A stretch of 34,264 bases of DNA from Spirochaetota bacterium (GCA_030154445.1 JAGUQW010000001.1:1-34264); one strand, 5' to 3'. Positions 10,608 through 18,987 are shown, counted from the first letter of the stretch. Made by a program: numbers and translations. Notes: generated from the letters alone by a model not told the origin.

Positions 10608-13118
10608 ATGAAAAAAAATAAAATTATTATTCCTAAAAATACTTTTCGCTTATCATTTCAAACTAAATTCTTTGTATACAGTATATCAATTATTCTTATC
10701 TCTTTACTATTTATTACTTTTACTATTCTTGAAGGAATTTATTTTGATATCAAAAAAAATATTACTCAAAATTATAATTCTCATTTATCAGTATCAGCAG
10801 TCAATTATTCGCCTCATACAGCTCAAGATCTATCATCGTGGTGGATTACCCCCTCGGCTAATTTAGAGAATCCTCAGAATCAAACATCCCTTAGAGCAAT
10901 AACAAAAAGATCTGTTATGTCTGCTGTTTATCAAACTTCAACTCAACAATTTCCTATTCAATTAACATTATTAGATAATAATGATAGTGGAATCTTTAAT
11001 AATTTTATGTCTCCTACAACTACAGGTACTTTAATTCGAAAAAACAGCATACACATTGGTAAAAAACTTGCGCAAAGGCTCAATCTCAAAGATGGTGATA
11101 CATTTCCAATGTACATCCCTAGTTTAAATTATACGGCGACAAATATCAAAGTATCCTATATTTATAACTCACCAGATCATTTTAATGATAACTACGGCGT
11201 ATATCTAAATAGACAAACATTTCAAGAATCACTTGATTCCAAATTTCAAAAATATCATATTCGTTTTTACGCCTCTCCTTTTATATCTTTACTCGAGTCT
11301 GATATTACACCTATTATTTCAGAAAATCCTAAAAAATATGCAGATGATTTACTTAATTATCAATATTTACAACTAAATACTATTAAAAAAAATATCACTA
11401 AATGGAGCTATTTTTTTTATTTTTTATGTGGTATTTTGTTATTTCTAAGTATGCATCACCGATATTCTCTTATCGTTAAAGATGTAAATAGTTATACTTA
11501 TAAAATAGGTTTTATACCTACTCTGCAGCCTCATTTCAAAATATTATTAAAAGTATTTTTTCAATTGATCACTATTAGTATTAGTGCTTGTATTGTATTA
11601 TTTATTTTTATCAAGATAGATCCCTATATTTCTTCTATGTTATTTCTACAAGACAATCCTATTTTTCCAGAATTAAATTTACCCCTAACTTATCAATTTG
11701 ATCCTAAAATACCCGATATTATTTTTCTAAATATTATTCCTATAGGAACATTAATAGGAATGATATCTTTCGGATTGATGATGTTTATTTATTCTATTCT
11801 GCCTAATTTTTCTGACTCACAAAACAAACCTAGTTATATTGCTATAGGATTTATTATTGTTGCTATTCTTGGATTTACAAGTGCAAATGGCTATCTCTAT
11901 AATAGTTTTGCTGATCAAACCCGTCAAAAATATTGGACTCAATATTTTTTTGGTAAATATTCTCTTTATGAAAAAAATTACCTACATTATAATGCTCTAA
12001 GAGTATCACCACAAGACTTTATTATTCCTTCAGATTTACTTATAATGCTACAAGAAAATCCTATACAATACATGACTACTTTAGAAGTATTTGGAACAGC
12101 GTCTATACATTCTTCGTCAAATATAGAAGAGGATGAATTTGTAGAAAAAAAAATGAAAAAAAATGTCTCTATCAAAGCCTTACAAGGTAATCTTATGCAA
12201 TTTTCAAACATTTTACTTCCCTTACTATCTAATCAGATAGTAATTGGCAAAGATGTTGCTGATTATTTTCTTAGTAATAAAATTCTTAATCTTAGTTTTG
12301 AAAAAGATTTTTATTTTAATAAAAATATCAATACAAGTTCAAATATGTCTTTAGACAACACCAACACAGATACAATTACTGATACCTTCAATATTACCAA
12401 TAATCTTGTCAATGCAAGTTCAGATATGTCTTTAGATAACACTAATACAAATATTACTAATCAAATTTTTATCGTAGCACATATTGTTGATTTGCCTGTT
12501 GGAGATTTCAATAATACTATTTTTATCAACCAAACTAATTTAGCAGAAATATTAAAAATTAAGCCTAATAGTATTACCAAATTACAAAGTTCTGGATTAA
12601 AAAAAGTATTATCTCGCTATACTAATAACGATATTATACTAACGCCTATACAACAAAATATTCTACAATGGAAACAATTAACAAATCTAGTAATGACTAG
12701 CTATTTCATATCAGTATTATTACAAACTTTTATTTCTGCCATGTTAATTTTATCAGTCATATTATATTTAAATACTATTGATAAAAATCTTTTAATTAAT
12801 TATTATATATGGGGAATTCCTTATGATCCTCTTAAAAAATATAGTTTAATTGCTATGGCTAGTTTTATTGTAGGAATTTTTGTGGCATGGTTATCTAAGC
12901 TACTTCTTGTTATTAGACCTAATTCTATTCCGGAATTTTTACAAATTTTAAGATTTACACCCAAGCAATTAGCTTTTTCTATTGATTGGGGTTCTACTTT
13001 CTTAATATCCATAGGAAGTATTTTTATTTTCACAATAGTATATTTTATATTTAATAAAATACTAAAAAACAATACAAAAAATATGATCAAATATCTTTTT
13101 AAAGATCAACATTCATAA
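10608..13118 (+). CDS. Double FtsX/MacB-type ABC permease (8 TM)
   Basis: This 836-residue inner-membrane protein partners the ATPase just upstream. Its predicted TM segments are at about 21-43, 266-284, 312-336, 370-397, 409-431, 694-722, 743-768 and 793-818. Two large outside domains (44-265 and 432-693) each follow the first helix of a group of four. This is the LolC/MacB layout (1 TM, periplasmic domain, 3 TM) repeated twice, so one chain could form the whole membrane part instead of the usual dimer. No strong SD precedes the ATG, so translation may be coupled to the ATPase. The second outside domain carries a Thr/Asn/Ser-rich insert with an internal 27-residue duplication (about 577-620). 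The family moves lipoproteins or peptides, or signals to the cell wall; the substrate is unknown here. Confidence 0.75.
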   Translation: MKKNKIIIPKNTFRLSFQTKFFVYSISIILISLLFITFTILEGIYFDIKKNITQNYNSHLSVSAVNYSPHTAQDLSSWWITPSANLENPQNQTSLRAITKRSVMSAVYQTSTQQFPIQLTLLDNNDSGIFNNFMSPTTTGTLIRKNSIHIGKKLAQRLNLKDGDTFPMYIPSLNYTATNIKVSYIYNSPDHFNDNYGVYLNRQTFQESLDSKFQKYHIRFYASPFISLLESDITPIISENPKKYADDLLNYQYLQLNTIKKNITKWSYFFYFLCGILLFLSMHHRYSLIVKDVNSYTYKIGFIPTLQPHFKILLKVFFQLITISISACIVLFIFIKIDPYISSMLFLQDNPIFPELNLPLTYQFDPKIPDIIFLNIIPIGTLIGMISFGLMMFIYSILPNFSDSQNKPSYIAIGFIIVAILGFTSANGYLYNSFADQTRQKYWTQYFFGKYSLYEKNYLHYNALRVSPQDFIIPSDLLIMLQENPIQYMTTLEVFGTASIHSSSNIEEDEFVEKKMKKNVSIKALQGNLMQFSNILLPLLSNQIVIGKDVADYFLSNKILNLSFEKDFYFNKNINTSSNMSLDNTNTDTITDTFNITNNLVNASSDMSLDNTNTNITNQIFIVAHIVDLPVGDFNNTIFINQTNLAEILKIKPNSITKLQSSGLKKVLSRYTNNDIILTPIQQNILQWKQLTNLVMTSYFISVLLQTFISAMLILSVILYLNTIDKNLLINYYIWGIPYDPLKKYSLIAMASFIVGIFVAWLSKLLLVIRPNSIPEFLQILRFTPKQLAFSIDWGSTFLISIGSIFIFTIVYFIFNKILKNNTKNMIKYLFKDQHS
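12334..12450 (+). repeat. 81-bp tandem duplication inside the permease gene
   Basis: Two copies of a segment starting CAAGTTCAAATATGTCTTTA or its near twin (12334 and 12415) are offset by exactly 81 bases (27 codons). They encode SSNMSLDNTNT and SSDMSLDNTNT. The copies differ by a few mostly silent bases, so the duplication is in frame and not brand new. Confidence 0.8.
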
Positions 13119-13134
13119 ATTACAGGAGTACTAT

Positions 13135-14907
13135 ATGTTATTTGTTAACATTTCTCAAGCACCTTTCATTATTGGATTAATTATAATCCTGTTAGGGGTT
13201 ATTATCTTTACCATATACCGTCAACACAAATTAAGACTCTTCTTTTTTTCTAAAGAACAACAAAAAGTGATTCATAAAAGAAATTTCAAAGGAATCAAAA
13301 CTACAAAAAATATTTGTTTAGCTATTATTACAGTATTACTTGGTGTTTCTTTGTTAGATCCTAGAGGAAGTTCTCTTTCTTCAGATTTACAATTAGAAGG
13401 AATAGATGTAATTTTAGTCTATGATATTTCTCGAAGTATGGATGCCACAGATGTTGCTCCTAGCCGTTTGTCATTCGCTAAAAATTTGGGAGAACAATTA
13501 ATTGATTCTCTTGCAGGTAATCGTATGGCCCTTGTTGCTTATGCAGCTGAAGCTATTAGATTACTTCCTCTTACAACAGACTCCAGTAGTGTTGATTTGT
13601 TTGTAAGAGAATTATCAACTGATATGATCAGTTCACAAAGTACAGATATAGGAAAAGCATTAGATGAAGCACTCAAAAATTTTACTGAAGATACGCTTAC
13701 TCACAAAGCGATTGTTCTTTTTAGTGATGGAGAAAATCTCGATGGAAATGTAAAAAATGCTATCGATACTATCAAACAACAAGGTATCTCTATTTTTATT
13801 ATAGGTGTTGGCACAGAAGAAGGTGGCTCTATCCCTATAATCGATAAAAGAACAGGTCAAGAGACTTATATGAAAGATCTATTAGGAAAAAACATTATTA
13901 CAAAATTAGATCCCAAATATCTTCAAAATCTTGCTACTCAAAGTAAAGGAGAATATGTCTATGGATCACGAACATCCATGACCAAAATAGAAAGCCTCAT
14001 CAGTAATATAGAAAAAAATCCTTTTGGAAACAATACTATAAGTTATTTGGAACCTCAATTTCGTATATTTATATTACTAGCATTACTTGCCTTAATTTTG
14101 TATTTGTTTTTACCTGATAAAAAATGGTACAAACAATTATCATTACTAGTTGTATTTTTATTTTCAACAGTACCGAGTTATACCTTGACCAAAGAGAGAC
14201 AAGCTTACAGCTCTTATCAAAATGGAGAATACTCTACAGCATTACGCTTTTTTCAACGCAGTCTTGTACAAAATCCACAAAATATAAAATCCAAATTTGG
14301 GGAAGCGTCTACATTATACAAATTAGAGCGTAATGACAGAGCTGAAAAATCATTTTTAGCTTTAACGAATAGCACAGATCTTCAAATAGCTCAAAAATCT
14401 ACTTTTAACGCTGGAAATACCCAAGTTCAAAGAAAAGAATTTGACGAAGCTTTGGACTTATATAAAAAAGTAATGGCTGATAATCCTATTGATTCTCGAC
14501 TATATAAAAAAGCATTAAACAATTATATTTATACTAGGGCATTACAACAACAGAAGCAACAGCAACAACAAGAGAATGATCAGAAAAATGATCAAGACCA
14601 ATCTGGTGAAGGGCAGAAAGGAAAAGGACAAGACAGTAAAGAGCAAGACGGTGACAAAGGTGATCAACAAGATAAAGCAGAGCAAGGTAAGGGTGATGAG
14701 GGCAAAGCTGAAGAGGCAGACCAACAAGAGGCAGGAGCTAATGGCACTAATGACCAACAAGAAGGTGAAGGTCAAAACGCTCCTGCAAAAAGTGTCAGTC
14801 CTAGTGATATAGATAATCTTCTGGGGATTGCTCAAAAGTCAGAAAACGATAATTTTTCTAAACAACACAAACAGAAAAAAGGACTCTTACAACAAAATAA
14901 ATACTAA
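13135..14907 (+). CDS. Fused BatB-BatC: membrane VWA protein with TPR domain
   Basis: This 590-residue inner-membrane protein is of the Bat (aerotolerance) family. It has TM helices at ~11-27 and ~58-75, then a von Willebrand A domain (~90-290) with an intact metal site: D97-x-S99-x-S101, Thr170 and Asp198 (FSDGEN). Two more TM stretches (~309-326 and ~332-349) are followed by TPR-like helices (~355-465: AYSSYQNGEYSTALRFFQRS, then a second pair with EALDLYKKV). The extremely polar tail is a Gln run and then Lys/Asp/Glu/Gln/Gly repeats. BatB and BatC are usually separate genes; here they look like one polypeptide. AGGAG lies six bases before the ATG, 16 bases after the permease, so it is the third gene of the unit. 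The family's molecular role is poorly defined, and no batA is in view. Confidence 0.85.
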   Translation: MLFVNISQAPFIIGLIIILLGVIIFTIYRQHKLRLFFFSKEQQKVIHKRNFKGIKTTKNICLAIITVLLGVSLLDPRGSSLSSDLQLEGIDVILVYDISRSMDATDVAPSRLSFAKNLGEQLIDSLAGNRMALVAYAAEAIRLLPLTTDSSSVDLFVRELSTDMISSQSTDIGKALDEALKNFTEDTLTHKAIVLFSDGENLDGNVKNAIDTIKQQGISIFIIGVGTEEGGSIPIIDKRTGQETYMKDLLGKNIITKLDPKYLQNLATQSKGEYVYGSRTSMTKIESLISNIEKNPFGNNTISYLEPQFRIFILLALLALILYLFLPDKKWYKQLSLLVVFLFSTVPSYTLTKERQAYSSYQNGEYSTALRFFQRSLVQNPQNIKSKFGEASTLYKLERNDRAEKSFLALTNSTDLQIAQKSTFNAGNTQVQRKEFDEALDLYKKVMADNPIDSRLYKKALNNYIYTRALQQQKQQQQQENDQKNDQDQSGEGQKGKGQDSKEQDGDKGDQQDKAEQGKGDEGKAEEADQQEAGANGTNDQQEGEGQNAPAKSVSPSDIDNLLGIAQKSENDNFSKQHKQKKGLLQQNKY

Positions 14908-14920
14908 AATAACTACAAAC

Positions 14921-14957
14921 AAAAAAGCCACTCATGCTATGCTAGAGTGGCTTTTTT
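14921..14957. terminator. Bidirectional terminator
   Basis: A 13-bp stem (AAAAAAGCCACTC / GAGTGGCTTTTTT) with an 11-base loop gives a T tract on both strands. It serves the plus-strand batBC unit and the convergent acyltransferase gene. Confidence 0.9.
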
Positions 14958-14978
14958 TGAATTATTATACAATTTATT

Positions 14979-15947
14979 CTATATAATTATTTCTCGTTTA
15001 AATAAAATCGAAAATATTTTGCTTGTTATAATACCACAAGCTAGTGATAATCCCAAAATACTAAAATAAGCAATAGGTAAGCTGAAATAATATGAATGAA
15101 CATATTGTTTAATAATAGTTACTAGATTATCATTAAAAAGAGCATGCCATCCGTAAATTGATAAAGAATACTTAGCTATAAAAGATACACTCTTTTTAAC
15201 AAGAATAGGAACCTTTTGTTCAGGGATAGCTTTTATTAATAAAAACAAACAAATTGTAGAACTAAGTGCAAAAATATTAAATGGATTTTCGTTTTTAGAA
15301 AATATAGTAGCAAAGACAGATAATTGCCATAAACAAAAAGTAATAAATATAGATCTTTTTGAATTTAAAGAAATATATTTATTTCCCAATCCATAGCCAA
15401 CAAAAGCTAGTAATAAAAAATCATTAACAGTACCAAAAGTGTGATTGATATTAAAAGGCGATAATTTTATAGAAATTAGTAGTAATAATAAGGATATAGT
15501 TAAACCACTATATAGTAAAGCCTTTTTTTTGGAATCTAATATAGGTAAAGAAATAAAAGAAGACACAATAGATACAGAAAGAATAGAATAAAAATACCAT
15601 AAATGCCCAGCACCTGTAGGATATTTTAATACATCTAGATAAGGATACGCTTTTTTTCCTGTTAGGTGCATCCATATATAATAAATAGTATAGTAATAGA
15701 GTAAGGGAATCACTATCTTTAATATTCTTTTAATAATATTTGATTTTGTGAATTCTTTTTTTTGGAATAAAAAATATCCACTGATTAATACAAACATAGT
15801 GATGACAGGTCTTGCTAACATAAACAAATATAAAAGTATAAAATTATCTTGATACGAAAAATGAAATAACAAGTGCAATAAAACCAAGAATAATACAGCG
15901 ATACATCTATATAAATCAAAATTCCAATTTCTATTAACTTTATACAT
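14979..15947 (-). CDS. Acyltransferase family 3 membrane protein
   Basis: This 322-residue multi-pass protein is of the acyltransferase-3 (OafA/WecH-like) group, which moves acyl groups onto surface sugars or other extracytoplasmic acceptors. About ten hydrophobic helices are visible. Family landmarks are an N-terminal FDLYRCIAVLFLVLLH with Arg and the catalytic-type His on helix 1, the loop phrase GHLWYFYSIL, and a late SLSIYGWHALF. The length is at the short end of the family (about 330-380), with no SGNH domain. The SD is GAGG, seven bases before the ATG. It is monocistronic, between the terminator at 14921-14957 and a repeat-rich gap. The acceptor cannot be told from sequence. Confidence 0.8.
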   Translation of the reverse strand: MYKVNRNWNFDLYRCIAVLFLVLLHLLFHFSYQDNFILLYLFMLARPVITMFVLISGYFLFQKKEFTKSNIIKRILKIVIPLLYYYTIYYIWMHLTGKKAYPYLDVLKYPTGAGHLWYFYSILSVSIVSSFISLPILDSKKKALLYSGLTISLLLLLISIKLSPFNINHTFGTVNDFLLLAFVGYGLGNKYISLNSKRSIFITFCLWQLSVFATIFSKNENPFNIFALSSTICLFLLIKAIPEQKVPILVKKSVSFIAKYSLSIYGWHALFNDNLVTIIKQYVHSYYFSLPIAYFSILGLSLACGIITSKIFSILFKREIII

Positions 15948-15976
15948 AAAAAAACCTCATAATTTACCATTACGAC

Positions 15977-16017
15977 ACTACTATAAGTAGTTTATGTATT
16001 GAATAAAAATTAATCAA
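15977..16017 (-). promoter_or_regulatory. Acyltransferase promoter with operator-like palindrome
   Basis: Minus-strand TTGATT (16012-16017), 17-base spacer, TAAACT (15989-15994). A perfect inverted repeat ACTACT-ATA-AGTAGT (15977-15991) overlaps the -10 edge and the predicted start, a position suited to a repressor. No regulator can be named. Confidence 0.4.
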
Positions 16018-16083
16018 ATACAAAAAAGCCCACAACAGTCTGTATTGCTTATATCTTAATAAACAAAGTTTTAAACATTTCTA

Positions 16084-16158
16084 TCTAATACCGTACCATC
16101 AAAATATACAAACTGCTATGAGCAATTAATGTAAATTTACCAATGGTACGGTATTAGA
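16084..16158. repeat. 16-bp perfect inverted repeat, 43-base spacer
   Basis: TCTAATACCGTACCAT (16084-16099) and its exact reverse complement (16143-16158) flank a 43-base spacer that holds the 10-base palindrome GTAAATTTAC. There is no ORF inside. It sits in the 441-base gap between the acyltransferase and fic (15948-16388), which otherwise holds only the two promoters and a second hairpin. Confidence 0.85.
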
Positions 16159-16249
16159 CAAGTGGGTACATTACTTTAAAATGAAAAAGAATTATCCATA
16201 GATAATCCAATGCTATTTTAAAAGCATAAGATAGAAAATAAACTATTTC

Positions 16250-16285
16250 TAGTTTATTAAGATATAAGCATATCTTAATAAACTA
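16250..16285. repeat. 16-bp perfect hairpin with 4-base loop upstream of fic
   Basis: TAGTTTATTAAGATAT (16250-16265), loop AAGC, ATATCTTAATAAACTA (16270-16285). Part of the same sequence (ATATCTTAATAAAC) recurs at about 16050-16063 near the acyltransferase promoter. No T tract follows, so an operator or element remnant fits better than a terminator. Confidence 0.8.
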
Positions 16286-16327
16286 AATTAAACTTATTGT
16301 CAATAGGTATTTTGTTTTAGCTTGGTA

Positions 16328-16356
16328 TTGCATTTTATTTATATAAATAGTATGAT
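16328..16356 (+). promoter_or_regulatory. fic promoter
   Basis: Plus-strand TTGCAT (16328-16333), 17-base spacer, TATGAT (16351-16356). The predicted start near 16363 rules out an in-frame ATG at 16362 and supports the ATG at 16389. Confidence 0.5.
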
Positions 16357-16388
16357 ATAAAATGCTAACAGTGCTAGGAGAGCAGAAT

Positions 16389-17504
16389 ATGAGTTTTAAT
16401 CCTGATACATTTAAATTACCTCTTTTACTACCTAGAATTACTAAATTTGATCTTGAAACAAAAGAGATTCTTAAAAAATGTGCAGAAGCCAATAGATATC
16501 TTGGAGAATTGAAAGGTGAATGTAAAAGTATTCCCAACACAGGCGTTTTGGTTAGAACACTAGCATTACGAGAAGCTCAGAAAAGCTCAGAAATTGAAAA
16601 CATTTTTACAACACAAGAACAATTATATAAAGAAATTGTCAGTGATACTATTAAAAATCCAAATGATAAAGAAATTATTAATTATTTTGAAGCCATAACA
16701 TACGGATTTACTAGTGTATTAAAAAAAAAAGTACTATCATTAAATGTAATTAAGAACATACAAGCTAAAGTTAAAGAAAACGATCAAGGTTTTAGAAAAA
16801 ATACAGTAGAAATACAAAATGAAAAAGGTGAAACTATATATATCCCACCCACTGATATAATGTATATGCAAGAACTATTAACAGAGCTAGAAATATATAC
16901 AAACACACCAGAAAAACACGATGTTCATACTCTTGTTAAAATGGCTATTATTCATTATCAGTTTGAAAGTATTCATCCATTTACTGACGGTAATGGGCGT
17001 GTCGGTCGTATGATTAATGTGTTGTATTTGATTCTTAACAATTTATTGTATACTCCTATATTGTATTTAAGTCGTTATATTGTTGAAACAAAGTCACAAT
17101 ACTATTCTGGATTACAAAATATTAGAGAAACTAAAGATACTAATAAAGAAGAAATGGCGTGGCAAACTTATATAAACTATATCTTAGATGGAGTTATACA
17201 AACAGCTAAAGATGATTTAGCAATGGTAAGAAGTATTAGTATTTTAATGATAAGAGCTAAAAAATTAATAAAAGAAGAGTGGCAATTAAAATTTTATAGC
17301 CATGAACTGATTAATCATCTTTTTGAACATCCATATACAAGAATCGAATATATGCAGAAAGCACTCAATATAAAAACTCGTAAGACAGCCTCAGAATACT
17401 TAAACACTTTAGTTGATAAAGGATTTTTAGTATTAGAAAAAAAGGGAAGGAGTAAATTTTATATAAACACCTCTTTTTGGGATTTACTCTGTAGTAAAAA
17501 GTAA
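16389..17504 (+). CDS. Fic-domain AMP-transferase, self-inhibited class II type, with C-terminal winged helix
   Basis: This 371-residue protein should transfer AMP (or another phosphate-linked group) from a nucleotide onto a target protein hydroxyl. The catalytic motif HPFTDGNGRVGR begins at His196 and is complete. An N-terminal inhibitory helix carries S66-x3-E70-N71 (SSEIEN), the class II pattern in which the Glu blocks ATP binding. The flap (TIYIPP) precedes the motif as usual. Residues ~295-371 look like a winged helix (YMQKALNIKTRKTASEYLNT), common in chromosomal Fic proteins that may bind DNA, perhaps their own promoter. The start is set by GGAG eight bases upstream. No antitoxin gene is adjacent. 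The repeat-rich flanks suggest an accessory gene, possibly acquired. Confidence 0.92.
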   Translation: MSFNPDTFKLPLLLPRITKFDLETKEILKKCAEANRYLGELKGECKSIPNTGVLVRTLALREAQKSSEIENIFTTQEQLYKEIVSDTIKNPNDKEIINYFEAITYGFTSVLKKKVLSLNVIKNIQAKVKENDQGFRKNTVEIQNEKGETIYIPPTDIMYMQELLTELEIYTNTPEKHDVHTLVKMAIIHYQFESIHPFTDGNGRVGRMINVLYLILNNLLYTPILYLSRYIVETKSQYYSGLQNIRETKDTNKEEMAWQTYINYILDGVIQTAKDDLAMVRSISILMIRAKKLIKEEWQLKFYSHELINHLFEHPYTRIEYMQKALNIKTRKTASEYLNTLVDKGFLVLEKKGRSKFYINTSFWDLLCSKK

Positions 17505-17511
17505 TATAAGC

Positions 17512-17619
17512 AAAAAAATCACTTTTCTATACATATTCAAAATGATATGTGTAAAAAAATCGCTTTTCTATACATATTCAAAATGATATGTGTAAAAAAA
17601 TCACTTTTTTATACATATT
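17512..17619. repeat. 41-bp tandem repeats (2.6 copies)
   Basis: Three units start at 17512, 17553 and 17594, each opening AAAAAAATC(A/G)CTTTT and continuing TATACATATT. The first two are identical except for one base. Each full unit holds a 6-bp hairpin (ACATAT / ATATGT) followed by seven A, so on the minus strand every unit is T tract, hairpin, spacer. There is no variable spacer and no ORF. They fill the gap between fic and the terminator. Confidence 0.9.
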
Positions 17620-17654
17620 TAGATTCAATGATAGAGAAAAAAAGAAAAATAACA

Positions 17655-17690
17655 AAATAAAGCCACCCTATAATAAGGGTGGCTTTATTT
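17655..17690. terminator. Bidirectional terminator between fic and dapF
   Basis: A 15-bp stem AAATAAAGCCACCCT / AGGGTGGCTTTATTT with a 6-base loop, T-rich on both sides. It serves fic (plus) and dapF (minus). Confidence 0.9.
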
Positions 17691-17709
17691 ATTTATCATA
17701 GATTAATTT

Positions 17710-18588
17710 CTATAAAGTAGAAAGATCTATCATCCCTTCAAAGACTAGATCCGCCCCACCTTTCATTATCATCGTTCCATCATCTTTTTGAGAGATAAAG
17801 AGAGTTCCTCTTTCTAGTATTATTTCTACGATTTTACTAGGATCAAATTTGCCTAGATACATACCCAAGCCAGCTACAAAAGTCGCTCCTGTCCCACATG
17901 CCAGCGTATGCCCAGATCCTCTTTCCCACACTCTCATGATCGCTTGTGTTGACGAGATTATGTTCACAAATTCTACATTCACCCCTTCAGGGAAAAGAGA
18001 TTTGTCTTGTTCAATCAAATTACCTATAGTACAAAAATCACAGCTGGTGACATCTTCTGACAAAAAACAAGTTGCATGTTTTGAGCCTATCCCACCCACA
18101 TAAAAAAGTAATTCTTGATTATTATACAAATAAGTAAAAACAGAAATTCCTTCTATTTTGTGTTCATCGGGAGAACAAAAAGGAATATTTTTAGGATCAA
18201 AATCCAAACAACCCATCTCAACAAGAGCTGTATTCATTTTTTTATTTTGATCAAATTCCATCTGCACAGACAAAGACCGATTATTAGTTTGAATAAAAAG
18301 AGGATTCTTATTGATGATTTTCTTATCCCAAAGCAATTTAGCTAGTTCACGAATTCCATTACCACACATATCGCCTTCAGATCCATCGCGATTAAACATA
18401 CGCATTCGACAATCACAAGTATCAGATGATTCAATGATAATAACCCCATCTCCACCTATACCAAAATTTCTATCCGACAATTTTGGCACATAAGGAATTA
18501 TCTGTGTTACAAGAGAAGAATTTTTTAAGGCATTGAAAAAAATATAATCATTCCCCAATCCATTCATTTTTGTAAATGATACTTTCAT
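17710..18588 (-). CDS. dapF: Diaminopimelate epimerase
   Basis: This enzyme converts LL- to meso-diaminopimelate, the cross-linking residue of peptidoglycan and the lysine precursor. At 292 residues it is near the usual length (about 275). Both active-site cysteines are present: Cys75 in FNRDGSEGDMCGNGIR and Cys231 in SGHTLACGTGA. The N-terminal KMNGLGNDY and RNFGIGGDG blocks also match. One change from the usual pattern is GSKH (168-171) where most homologues have GNPH or GxPH, part of the substrate pocket; the other contacts look intact, so activity is likely. The SD is AAGGA about ten bases before the ATG. It is a single gene between two terminators; I could not find a convincing -35/-10 pair in 18589-18704. 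Confidence 0.93.
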   Translation of the reverse strand: MKVSFTKMNGLGNDYIFFNALKNSSLVTQIIPYVPKLSDRNFGIGGDGVIIIESSDTCDCRMRMFNRDGSEGDMCGNGIRELAKLLWDKKIINKNPLFIQTNNRSLSVQMEFDQNKKMNTALVEMGCLDFDPKNIPFCSPDEHKIEGISVFTYLYNNQELLFYVGGIGSKHATCFLSEDVTSCDFCTIGNLIEQDKSLFPEGVNVEFVNIISSTQAIMRVWERGSGHTLACGTGATFVAGLGMYLGKFDPSKIVEIILERGTLFISQKDDGTMIMKGGADLVFEGMIDLSTL

Positions 18589-18704
18589 ACTAGCTGTTTC
18601 CTTTTTTTTAAGTATTGTAGCAAAGACGAGAAGATATTTTTCACAAGATCTTATAACAAAAATACTTATTCTATGATCTATTCAATTTTTACAGTACCAA
18701 ACTA

Positions 18705-18728
18705 TAAAGCCCCCTTTCGGAGGCTTTA
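18705..18728 (-). terminator. Terminator after rpsU
   Basis: Stem TAAAGCC / GGCTTTA (18705-18711, 18722-18728) with inner C-G pairs, 24 bases past the rpsU stop. It separates rpsU from dapF. Confidence 0.75.
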
Positions 18729-18752
18729 ATAATTTATTATTTAGAAAGAGAA

Positions 18753-18965
18753 TTAAGCGTAGCGTTCCATTAATTTCATTTTACGAACTTTTTTCTCAAT
18801 TTTACGCTGAACAACAGCTTTTTTACGCTTGCGTGTTTCGGATGGTTTTTCATAAAAACGGTGTTTTTTTTCCGCTGTTAAAATACCATCTTTTTCTACT
18901 TCTTTTTTAAATCTTTTGATAGCGCTTTCTACTGTTTCGCCTTCTCGTATTTCTACTAATAACAT
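18753..18965 (-). CDS. rpsU: 30S ribosomal protein S21
   Basis: This 70-residue, strongly basic protein of the small subunit sits near the 16S 3' end and helps initiation. It starts MLLVEIREGETVESAIKRFK, the bS21 signature, continues with the conserved KKHRFYEKPSETRKRKK block, and ends in a basic helix. AGGAG lies five bases before the ATG. It is the second gene of a two-gene unit, 22 bases after the HIT gene, and is closed by the hairpin at 18705-18728. The upstream leader contains a full anti-SD complement (19377-19387), notable because S21 acts at exactly that rRNA region. Confidence 0.95.
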   Translation of the reverse strand: MLLVEIREGETVESAIKRFKKEVEKDGILTAEKKHRFYEKPSETRKRKKAVVQRKIEKKVRKMKLMERYA

Positions 18966-18987
18966 GTGTTCTCCTGGAATTTACAAA

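Noticed and set aside
14542-14835. Leu/Ile-rich minus-strand open frame opposite the batBC tail
   Set aside because: It is the antisense of the Gln/Lys/Asp-rich coding tail, starts without an SD, and its hydrophobic look comes only from the complementary codons.
16084-16158. Insertion sequence bounded by inverted repeats
   Set aside because: Only 43 bases lie between the repeats, with no transposase and no visible target duplication; at most a remnant or a tiny non-autonomous element.
16362-16388. Upstream ATG for fic
   Set aside because: It coincides with the predicted transcription start and has no SD; the ATG at 16389 has GGAG eight bases upstream.
17512-17619. CRISPR-like array
   Set aside because: The repeats are head-to-tail with a 41-base period and no unique spacers, and there are no cas genes nearby.
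17849-18493. Three plus-strand open frames opposite dapF
   Set aside because: They are antisense shadows of a well-conserved gene and lack SD sites.
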